Positions 15,544 to 22,685 of a DNA stretch of 37,769 nucleotides are shown here, piece after piece. The first letter of the stretch is position 1; each line of letters begins with the position of its first letter. The stretch lies in the NCBI RefSeq assembly GCF_006483445.1, contig NZ_PPPT01000199.1:1-37769 (forward strand), given 5' to 3'. The notes under the pieces are model-generated. The model did no database searches. It was not told where the DNA came from and was given only the letters and a program-made list of their open reading frames with translations. Origin of the DNA: Bradyrhizobium guangdongense. Its GTDB lineage: Bacteria > Pseudomonadota > Alphaproteobacteria > Rhizobiales > Xanthobacteraceae. Both the position numbers and the translations under genes were made by a program.

Positions 15544-16853
15544 GGGGCGGCCGCGTCCCCGAACGTTGCGGACGTAGTGAAACTCTGGGAGACACCCAAC
15601 CCCGCTGCGACTGCCATCAAAATCTGCACGTTCGCGTTCACGAGCCCCGCGTCGAAGAAGGCCTCGCAAGCGAACGTCAGGATCATCGCCGCAGCGAGAG
15701 TTGGAAACGACCAATCTCTTCCCCGCGCAGTAGCCCCGTGCACGAAAAAGCAGAAGATTTGAGCTGCTAATGCAAGCATTAGGGCAAAGCCAAGCGTTCC
15801 CCATTCCGTCACCAGAGAGACGGCGGATGTGAGCGGGATCGAAGGACTGACGTCTCCTGGGTGCCGATATAGGCTCGCAATGACATCGTAGGTGCCAACG
15901 CCGCTTCCATGCCACGTTGAGTCAGCCAGAACGCGGCGGGCGAGCCCGATTGAACTGCTCTCCGACAGGACGTCGGGAAGCTGGGTTTCGAACCAGGGAA
16001 GAGGCTGAAGTTGAATAAGGATGAGGGTGGCGCCGATCACCGCGAGCGCGGTGCCAATGATTGTGGCGGTCCACGCGCCTAGCTTCGTCAAACGGGCGAT
16101 CAATACGAAGAGGAAGACTAGAACTCCCAATGTAGCTATGGAAACCGTGCCGGGCGGTGTAGAGGCGACCATAAGCGCGATCGCGGTCGCTGACCCAAAC
16201 AGCCCGAGCAAGCCGCGTCGCAGATTTGTCGCCGAGACGACGGGCGAATTCTGCTTTGAGCGACTCATCGTTCGCTCAAAAATCAGGAGAAACACCGCAA
16301 TTGCCACCAGTAAGCTGAATATCGCGATGCTCGAATCGAAACCTGCAAAGGGATCGAGGAGGCTGAAATGACCAGACTGTCTCAACAGCGCTGCAGCGGC
16401 GACCGCAGAGGCGACGAGGGACAGGACTTCCAGAAGTGTCTCAGCCCTGGTCCGATCCCTTGCGATCAAGACGGTGGAGATAAACAAAGCTACATTGGTC
16501 AAGTACCATAAGGTGCTTCGGAGAGTTGTTCCAAGATCTACGCTCGCGTGACCTAGCGGCTTGGACTCGTTAAAGGCATTGCCGACCGCAAGCCAAATTG
16601 AGCTCGAAAATGAATGTGCTGGCAGCGGGACGAGCTGAAGCGTCATCCAAGCAAGAGGGAAAATAGCTGCCAAGCCAAGGCCGCGAAACAATCGCACGAC
16701 GATCCCGCATTCGGCTCGACGATCGAGGGCTGTTGCGATCAGTGTCGCGCTGGCGATTAGTATGAGTCCATGCAGCGCCACTGACTGATGCAGCATTGAC
16801 AAAATTGGGGCTGCGGCAAGAGCTCCAATGAGAAACAGGATGGCAATTGGCAC
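15540..16853 (-). CDS. O-antigen polymerase/ligase-like membrane protein, apparently lacking catalytic motif residues
   Basis: This 437-residue protein (GTG start at 16853) has about ten hydrophobic helices and a soluble loop, the layout of Wzy/WaaL (PF04932-type) proteins. Segments can be matched to the polymerase at 20455-21888. However, where that protein has TGSRAG, this one has STPPG (231-235). Where the other has AHS, followed by 'EIASDVG', this one has LTSAVSLVTEWG (341-352). The conserved Arg and His of the family are thus missing in this reading, while 'GSGVGTYD' (317-323) is kept. It may be inactive or a regulatory homologue. It is downstream of the small membrane protein at 16961, probably in the same operon. 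Confidence 0.75.
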   Translation of the reverse strand: MPIAILFLIGALAAAPILSMLHQSVALHGLILIASATLIATALDRRAECGIVVRLFRGLGLAAIFPLAWMTLQLVPLPAHSFSSSIWLAVGNAFNESKPLGHASVDLGTTLRSTLWYLTNVALFISTVLIARDRTRAETLLEVLSLVASAVAAAALLRQSGHFSLLDPFAGFDSSIAIFSLLVAIAVFLLIFERTMSRSKQNSPVVSATNLRRGLLGLFGSATAIALMVASTPPGTVSIATLGVLVFLFVLIARLTKLGAWTATIIGTALAVIGATLILIQLQPLPWFETQLPDVLSESSSIGLARRVLADSTWHGSGVGTYDVIASLYRHPGDVSPSIPLTSAVSLVTEWGTLGFALMLALAAQIFCFFVHGATARGRDWSFPTLAAAMILTFACEAFFDAGLVNANVQILMAVAAGLGVSQSFTTSATFGDAAAP

Positions 16854-16960
16854 GCGAGTACTTGTTGGGAATTAACAACTTGAACACTATCGCAGAATTG
16901 GAATGCGGGGCCAAGTCCCGTCTTCCACCATCTACCGTCGCATACAAATCCGGCTACGGC

Positions 16961-17260
16961 CTAATGGTCACGCTTGAAGCCCGGAAAATATGTGCTCCGT
17001 GAGACAGGTATCTGTTTTGCTTTTGTTTCTGCCGGCTCGCCTTGGCTGGCCAGCGCTCGCCATACGATGAGGCCGCAGGCATATCCCGTTTGAACCCCGA
17101 GGATCATGCTTGGGCCAATAAGCGCATTAAGGTCAAAAGCCCAGGCGGCTAGCGATGCCACAATCAAGATGAGCAGGCTGAGAGGGACGAGGATCCAGAC
17201 GCGAAAAGCTCGCGCCAGGACCGCGCCCGTTAAAAAGGAGAAGATCGCTAGGGGAACCAT
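16961..17260 (-). CDS. small multi-pass membrane protein
   Basis: The ATG at 17260 is preceded by GAGAGG. The 99-residue protein has two to three hydrophobic helices (LAIFSFLTGAVLA, WILVPLSLLILIVASLAAWA and MILGVQTGYACGLIVWRAL) and a basic cytoplasmic-looking tail (KAKQIPVSRSTYFPGFKRD). It is not an enzyme by any visible motif. It starts 277 bp from the divergent sugar transferase and lies 107 bp upstream of the polymerase-like gene, so it may belong to the same operon. Confidence 0.65.
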   Translation of the reverse strand: MVPLAIFSFLTGAVLARAFRVWILVPLSLLILIVASLAAWAFDLNALIGPSMILGVQTGYACGLIVWRALASQGEPAETKAKQIPVSRSTYFPGFKRDH

Positions 17261-17462
17261 GGTGGCCTCTCTGTGGCCACTATTTCCGGAATCGACCTAA
17301 GGAAACCCTAACGGTGCCGTCGCTCCAAGCTCCGGGGGACGGAGCTATGAGCCAAGCCCCCAGGTTCGACTTTCGCAAGAGGCTCCTTGAGCGAGCTTTC
17401 AAGTCGTGGCGGGTGCCGACAATTGTCTTGACCTCTCCACCATAGAAGTGCCATTTATCATT

Positions 17463-17481
17463 GATTAATATAGGGTTAATC
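17463..17481. promoter_or_regulatory. inverted repeat, candidate operator before the assembly run
   Basis: GATTAA (17463-17468) and TTAATC (17476-17481) are perfect arms around a 7-base AT-rich spacer. They lie in an AT-rich region about 50-70 bp before the sugar transferase start. The 6-7-6 layout suits a dimeric regulator. No protein can be named. Confidence 0.35.
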
Positions 17482-17537
17482 TTCCTCGTCAATTTGCTTT
17501 AAAGTGGTTTTTATGAGTGACGAGTTTGGAGGCGATC

Positions 17538-19046
17538 TTGATTAAGGAGAAGGCCTCTTCCGGCCAGTCTAGCGGACAGAATTCGGATCTACAGCAGCCC
17601 GTACCATCGCCGTATGGTAGCGGCCTGCGGAGGTACTTTCGCATTCGGTTTCCATACAGCGCGCTGAAGTATCTGCTCGCGACCTTCGATGTTAGTCTTA
17701 TCGTTGTTTCGAGTTTGGTCGGGGGCGGGTTTTATCAAGTATTGCTCAGCGGAGACCCCGTCCAAGTTCAAACCTTAATGGGTGTTGGTGCAACCGCTGC
17801 GCTATTGTACGCGCTGATTGGCCAAGCGACTGGCTTTTATGATCTGCGGATTGTTCTTTCGATCCGAAAAAGGGACGGAGGGCGGGTTATTGCCCTTTGG
17901 TGTCTCGTTAGTCTGGTGCTGACGCTGCTTGCGTTTCTGCTGAAAGCAGGCGCGATATTCTCGCGCGGTTCTATCATTTGCTTTGGCCTTCTCGCACTTT
18001 CGTTGCTTTTGACTTTCCGCCGTCCGTCCAAGCAATTGGCGGCCAGTCTGGTTGCCAGCGGGCAGGTTCAGGGAAGACGGGCCGTACTGCTGGGAACACG
18101 GGAAGAGCTCGCCGCGCTCGGCGTTGGCGAGTTGCTTGAGAGGTTTGGCCTAACGGAAATCGAACGAGTTATTCTGGGTGTGGACGGCAATCATAGCTTT
18201 GCGCTCAATGACAATGAGGCCGCGTCGTTGGGCGCGGCCCTCGCAATCGCAAGAGAGCGGAGGGTCGACGAAATCGTCCTGGCGTTGCCTTGGAATGATA
18301 CTCGAAAGATCGAGTTGATTCGTGCCGGACTTAGAATTTCGCCGTTACCCGTGCAGTTGTTGCCAGATCGGCGGATTCGTTCGTTGGCTGGAAACCCCGC
18401 CTTCCGTTTGCAGGAGACTCTCTCTCTTGAGATACAGCGAGGTCCGCTGTCTCAAGCGGAGCAATTCTCCAAGCGTTTGCTGGACATCGTGGGCGCGACT
18501 GTCGGTCTTGTACTGCTTGCTCCACTGATGTTCATCGCAGCTCTCGCAATCAAGCTCGATTCTTCCGGACCGATCTTCTTCCTTCAGAGGAGAAATGGGT
18601 TCAATGCGAAGCAGTTTGCGATTTTTAAGTTTCGGACGATGAGAGTAATGGAAGATGGCCCGATTGTCGTGCAGGCCACGCGTTCAGATCCTCGCGTAAC
18701 CCGGGTGGGGAGAATACTCCGGGAAACCAGCATCGACGAAGTGCCTCAACTGCTAAACGTATTACGAGGCGAAATGTCCCTCGTCGGCCCGAGGCCACAT
18801 GCCTTGGCCCACGATAGCCACTACGGTGATCTCCTGGCCGATTATGCATTCCGGCACCACGTGAAACCCGGAATTACAGGTTGGGCGCAGGTAAGGGGGT
18901 ATCGAGGCGAGACTAGCCGGGTTGAGCAGATGAAGGGTCGAGTGGATTGCGACCTGTGGTACATTAACAATTGGAACCTATTGCTCGATCTTCGAATCAT
19001 CTTGATGACGTGTTTTGCGCTCACGCGCAGGAAAAATGCTTATTAG
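17538..19046 (+). CDS. undecaprenyl-phosphate sugar phosphotransferase (EPS initiation)
   Basis: This enzyme transfers a sugar-1-phosphate from a UDP-sugar to undecaprenyl phosphate, starting the repeat unit on the inner membrane. It has four N-terminal helices, a middle Rossmann-like CoA-binding-type region, and a C-terminal bacterial sugar transferase domain over the last 190 residues. That domain starts FSKRLLDIVGATVGL, with FKFRTM, TSIDEVPQLLNVL, SLVGPRPHA and GITGWAQVRGYRGET. This is the WbaP/WcaJ/PssA architecture, about 500 residues. The start is uncertain: the TTG at 17538 has GGAGG five bases before it, while the GTG at 17517 gives 509 residues without a good site. It is the first gene of a co-directional run to 25746. 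Confidence 0.93.
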   Translation: MIKEKASSGQSSGQNSDLQQPVPSPYGSGLRRYFRIRFPYSALKYLLATFDVSLIVVSSLVGGGFYQVLLSGDPVQVQTLMGVGATAALLYALIGQATGFYDLRIVLSIRKRDGGRVIALWCLVSLVLTLLAFLLKAGAIFSRGSIICFGLLALSLLLTFRRPSKQLAASLVASGQVQGRRAVLLGTREELAALGVGELLERFGLTEIERVILGVDGNHSFALNDNEAASLGAALAIARERRVDEIVLALPWNDTRKIELIRAGLRISPLPVQLLPDRRIRSLAGNPAFRLQETLSLEIQRGPLSQAEQFSKRLLDIVGATVGLVLLAPLMFIAALAIKLDSSGPIFFLQRRNGFNAKQFAIFKFRTMRVMEDGPIVVQATRSDPRVTRVGRILRETSIDEVPQLLNVLRGEMSLVGPRPHALAHDSHYGDLLADYAFRHHVKPGITGWAQVRGYRGETSRVEQMKGRVDCDLWYINNWNLLLDLRIILMTCFALTRRKNAY

Positions 19047-19239
19047 TTGATATATTTCTCGGCTTAGCCTTGGGGTAGTACATACGGGGAGGTGCTAGCT
19101 TACCGAAGGTACGCTGTGCCCGCATTGCAACAACGTCGGAATTTCTGGTCGCGGATCGCGTTGAGCACGCTGAATTTCCTTATCTTTCATAAGAAACTGG
19201 TAAATATTGGGCGAGAAATTGGTTGCGGGTGTGAATTGG

Positions 19240-20427
19240 ATGCGGGGCGCTCTTTCAAGCTTGGTTTTGATGGCAGTGGTCACGCTGATGGCGGGCTGTT
19301 CGACCTCGTACATTCCCACGTCCGGACCGTTAAGTCCTGATATACGAGCCGGTCAAAAAGATCCGGAATCGCTTCCCTACGCTCTGGTGAAACTCAGTCC
19401 CGAAACAGTTCGCATTATCGCTGAATCCGAGCCTAAGAGCATCGCCTCGGCGTTTCAGGACAGGCGTCCGCCTCCGGAGATTAAGTTCGGAATCGGCGAC
19501 GTAGTTGCTGTTACCATTTTCGAAGCCGCCGCCGGTGGTCTGTTTATCCCGATTGAGGCGGGCGTTCGGCCGGGTAATTTTGTTACGCTTCCGAACCAGC
19601 CGGTTGATACCGCTGGGAACATCAGCGTTCCGTATGCAGGCGCGGTCCGAGCAAAGGATCGGACACCTTCGCAGGTGCAACAGGAGATCGTGGACCGGAT
19701 TAAGAATCGGGCCATCGAACCGCAGGCTGTTGTGGCGATGGCAACCCAGAACACGTCGCTTATCAGCGTTCTTGGTGAGGTGAACAACCCGAATCGAATG
19801 CTTGCGATGCCTGCCGGCGAACACATTCTTGATGCGATTACGCGAGCAGGCGGACCAAAAGGGCAAGGCTTTGAAACCTGGGTAATGCTGGAGCGCAAGG
19901 GCAAGCGCGCTACCGCTCCATTCGGCGCGTTGGTATATGAGCCGGAGAACAATATCTGGGTATGGCCAGGCGATACCGTCTATGTCTATCGCGAGCCACA
20001 GACGTTCCTTGCTTTCGGAGCGGCGGGTCAGCAAGGACAGTTCGCCTTTGATGCTTGGAGAATTTCTCTTGCTGAAGGTGTCGCGAAGGCTGGCGGCCTG
20101 GTGGATGCACAGGCGGATCCTGGTTCAGTATTCTTGTATCGTGGCGAGCCGTGTGTCGTCGCGGAGCGCCTCGGCATCGATTGCTCGAAGTTCCCGGGCC
20201 CAGTTATTCCTGTCATCTACAGTGTGAGCTTCAAGGATCCTGCGGGCTATTTCTTGGGAACCAAGCTTCAGATGCGGAACAAGGACGTTCTCTTCGTGGC
20301 CAACGCGATGTCGGTTGAAGTTACAAAGTTCCTGCAGCATATTCGCGTGATGATTGCCACCGGTAACGACGCCGTCGTGCTTGGATCGAACTCGTTGCTC
20401 TTGAGGAATCTGATCAATAATCCCTAG
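19240..20427 (+). CDS. Wza-type polysaccharide export outer-membrane lipoprotein
   Basis: The ATG at 19240 yields MRGALSSLVLMAVVTLMAGC, a lipoprotein signal with the lipobox LMAGC and acylated Cys20. Earlier in-frame starts (TTG at 19207, GTG at 19231) only lengthen the n-region. A Poly_export domain follows ('FGIGDVVAVTIFEA', 'VDTAGNISVPYAGAVRA.D', 'Q.EIVDRI'), and then SLBB-like segments ('ISVLGEVNNPNRM', 'ILDAITRAGGP', 'VWPGDTVYVYREPQTFLAFG'). The 395-residue length fits Wza/ExoF-type channels, which with a Wzc/ExoP protein span the envelope. The C-terminus holds an amphipathic segment suited to an outer-membrane helix barrel. Confidence 0.93.
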   Translation: MRGALSSLVLMAVVTLMAGCSTSYIPTSGPLSPDIRAGQKDPESLPYALVKLSPETVRIIAESEPKSIASAFQDRRPPPEIKFGIGDVVAVTIFEAAAGGLFIPIEAGVRPGNFVTLPNQPVDTAGNISVPYAGAVRAKDRTPSQVQQEIVDRIKNRAIEPQAVVAMATQNTSLISVLGEVNNPNRMLAMPAGEHILDAITRAGGPKGQGFETWVMLERKGKRATAPFGALVYEPENNIWVWPGDTVYVYREPQTFLAFGAAGQQGQFAFDAWRISLAEGVAKAGGLVDAQADPGSVFLYRGEPCVVAERLGIDCSKFPGPVIPVIYSVSFKDPAGYFLGTKLQMRNKDVLFVANAMSVEVTKFLQHIRVMIATGNDAVVLGSNSLLLRNLINNP

Positions 20428-20454
20428 TGTAGGGTCGGAAGCGCGCCAAATTTA

Positions 20455-21888
20455 GTGCGCTTCTCGAGCGTCTCTGACGTTACGAAAGAAATCTCATTGC
20501 GGGCATGGCGCGATTGGTTTTCCTCGGCTTTGCTGTTTGGAACTGTGGCTCTCGCACCTTTGCCGTTCGGTTCGACTGATCTGATCTCCATTGCGCTTTG
20601 GTGTGTGGTCCTTGGAATCGCTATTGTTCTTGGTCCCGTTGACAGCTTCGACGGAGGCCATGCGACGGCCTTCGGTGTGGTCTTCGCCCTCGCTCTTGCG
20701 TATTCCCTGGTTCTCCATGAGCAGCTGGCAGACAAGTCGTGGCTGCCTGTCGGTCTTGTTCATCCAATCTGGACACAGGCGAGCGAAGTCCTAGGGACAA
20801 GTCTCGCGCCATCAATATCGGTCGCCAAACATCAGCCGTTTTTTGAATTGGGCCGGCCTTTAGCAAACATCTTGATCTTCCTAGCAGGTCTCAGAATCGG
20901 CGCTGACAGGCGCGCCAGCTCGAGCCTGCTTAAAGTGATCGCATGGTCGGGGGTTGCATACGCAGTTTACGGGATAGGATCCCACATTATTGATCCGGGA
21001 AAAGTACTCTGGCGCGAGAAGGTCGCATACCAAGGCGTGCTAACCGCCACGTTTTTTAATCGCAACACGGCAGCTGTGTATTTTGGCACGTGTGCAATAG
21101 CTTGGCTTGTGTTGCTTCTTGGGAGGCTGCGGTATCAAATAGTCGAGCATAAATCGCGCTGGCGCTCGACACTGAGATCGCTGCTTTCGCATCCCCCTCA
21201 TGGGAGTATCACTGCATCGCTGGCGCTTTTCGTCTGCCTATCGGCAATGTTTATGACCGGATCGCGGGCTGGCGTCCTGCTTTCGCTCACGGCCGCAGTG
21301 ATCGTCTTCACCGCCTATCTAGGCCGCGTATTACCACGCGGCTCGAGAGTCGCCGCATTGTTTGTCGTCGCGGGCTGTTGTGTGTTCCTGTTGTTTCAGC
21401 TCTTAGGCGGAGTAGTTAATGCCCGAATTGACTTGCAAGGGCTGGGCGATGGAGGCCGATTGCACACATATAAGGCAATGTTAGGAATGATTGAAAGTTT
21501 TCCCTGGCTCGGAACTGGCCTTGGGACGTTCGTGTGGAGCTTTCCGGCCTATCGGCCATCCGACGTTTCCCTTTGGGGGGTATGGGATCGTGCACACAGC
21601 ACTATTCTCGAAATCGCCTCGGACGTCGGCGTTCCGCTCGCGATCTTGGTCGTGGTCGCCTGGATACTCATGCTCGGGTTGCTCGTTAACGCACTTCGTC
21701 GATCTCGCGGAGAAGATACAACCTTGTTGCTTGCCGCGCTCGCGGCCGCATTTGTCGCATTGGTTCACACATCCCTAGACTTTTCTCTGCAAACTTTTGG
21801 ATTTTCCGCCACGATTTTTGCCCTTCAGGGCGCAGCCGTCGGCAGAGCCTTTCGCGTTTTGCGCAAGAATTCGCCCTCGATCAGTTAG
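20455..21888 (+). CDS. Wzy/WaaL-type polysaccharide polymerase (O-antigen ligase family)
   Basis: This 477-residue membrane protein (GTG at 20455) has about ten to twelve helices and a large loop. Family motifs are intact: 'FFNRNTAAVYFG', 'MTGSRAGVLLSL' with Arg271, 'WLGTGLGTFVWSFPAYRP', and 'DRAHSTILEIASDVG' with His381. In characterised WaaL and Wzy proteins, a loop Arg and a His of this kind are needed for transfer of lipid-linked glycan. In this operon it most probably polymerises the repeat unit at the periplasmic face. It starts 27 bp after the export lipoprotein gene. A TTG at 20497 is another possible start. Confidence 0.88.
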   Translation: MRFSSVSDVTKEISLRAWRDWFSSALLFGTVALAPLPFGSTDLISIALWCVVLGIAIVLGPVDSFDGGHATAFGVVFALALAYSLVLHEQLADKSWLPVGLVHPIWTQASEVLGTSLAPSISVAKHQPFFELGRPLANILIFLAGLRIGADRRASSSLLKVIAWSGVAYAVYGIGSHIIDPGKVLWREKVAYQGVLTATFFNRNTAAVYFGTCAIAWLVLLLGRLRYQIVEHKSRWRSTLRSLLSHPPHGSITASLALFVCLSAMFMTGSRAGVLLSLTAAVIVFTAYLGRVLPRGSRVAALFVVAGCCVFLLFQLLGGVVNARIDLQGLGDGGRLHTYKAMLGMIESFPWLGTGLGTFVWSFPAYRPSDVSLWGVWDRAHSTILEIASDVGVPLAILVVVAWILMLGLLVNALRRSRGEDTTLLLAALAAAFVALVHTSLDFSLQTFGFSATIFALQGAAVGRAFRVLRKNSPSIS

Positions 21889-21894
21889 TTGTTA

Positions 21895-21925
21895 CGATCG
21901 GTCCCAAGGCCGGGACCATTGATCG
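21895..21925. other. strong hairpin between polymerase and next gene
   Basis: The arms CGATC plus GGTCCC (21895-21905) pair with GGGACC plus GATCG (21912-21925) around AAGGCC, with three unpaired bases in one arm. There is no T-run after it, so it may be a processing or attenuation hairpin rather than a simple terminator. Confidence 0.5.
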
Positions 21926-21974
21926 GTATCCAAGCAAATGCTAAGAGTCTCAAATTGTTAACGGGAGTACGGGT

Positions 21975-22610
21975 ATGTCCCAGTCTGCCTTGCCCAAGCC
22001 CGCATTTCTTGCGGCGTTGTTTTTAATCCTATCGATATTCGGTGCGAATGCGGCTTGTTACAGCGAAACCCAAGCGCTTCCGCAGGCGGACGTCGATGCG
22101 TTTGTGGCAAATCCCGCGCAGCTTCTTCAGCAGAATTCCGACGGCGGTCCGACCATGATTAGCCGCGTTCGCGATCTTGCTGCCTCCAATCCGAGTACGT
22201 TGCAGGCAATCCTGGGTTTGATTTCGACGGCCAATTCAAATCAGCGCGTCGCCATCGGAACTGGACTTGGTCAGGCGGCTCAAGTTTGTGTGAGGACTGA
22301 TGGTACCTACGCTAGCGAGATCCAACGATCGGTTGGGCAGACCGGTGCTCCCGATGTTATTGCGGCTATCGCGTCCGTTCTCGGAGATGCTCCGATTGGC
22401 GCGCTCGGCGGCGGCGGAGGCGGCCTTAGTGCTGGGGCCGGCGGACCCATCAATTCGAACGCATCCCAGCAATTTGGCAATTCCACCCTTCAAACGTTTG
22501 GAACTTCGAGAACTACCAACAGCTTCACTGGTTTTACGGCGCCTGGTAGCTCTACGCCAGGAAGTAGCACGACGACTTCGACCATCGTCCAAAGTACTAG
22601 TACTTTTTGA
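21975..22610 (+). CDS. exported protein of unknown function in the EPS assembly run
   Basis: The ATG at 21975 has GGGAGT upstream. The signal peptide (KPAFLAALFLILSIFGANA, cleaved before ACYSE) is clear. The mature 185 residues have a helical N-terminal part (residues about 27-140) with two Cys (C28, C105) that could pair. A Gly run and a Ser/Thr-rich tail follow (residues about 145-211). I recognise no enzyme motif. Its position between polymerase and autokinase genes implies an envelope role in the same polysaccharide system. Confidence 0.75.
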   Translation: MSQSALPKPAFLAALFLILSIFGANAACYSETQALPQADVDAFVANPAQLLQQNSDGGPTMISRVRDLAASNPSTLQAILGLISTANSNQRVAIGTGLGQAAQVCVRTDGTYASEIQRSVGQTGAPDVIAAIASVLGDAPIGALGGGGGGLSAGAGGPINSNASQQFGNSTLQTFGTSRTTNSFTGFTAPGSSTPGSSTTTSTIVQSTSTF

Positions 22611-22685
22611 TGGAGAGCGGGGCGCAGCGGTTGCAGCTAACGCCTCGTTGCTGGTCAGTCCCTAACAGGTACTCACGATTACGAA

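Noticed and set aside
17280..17492. A 70-codon minus-strand frame before the sugar transferase
   Set aside because: It lacks a ribosome-binding site and covers the AT-rich region expected to hold the promoter. The sequence looks non-coding.
17513..17545. ATG at 17513 as a start for the sugar transferase
   Set aside because: It is in a different frame and reaches a stop after ten codons.
19330..20034. A 234-codon minus-strand frame opposite the export lipoprotein gene
   Set aside because: It is antisense to a well-supported Wza-type gene and has no motif.
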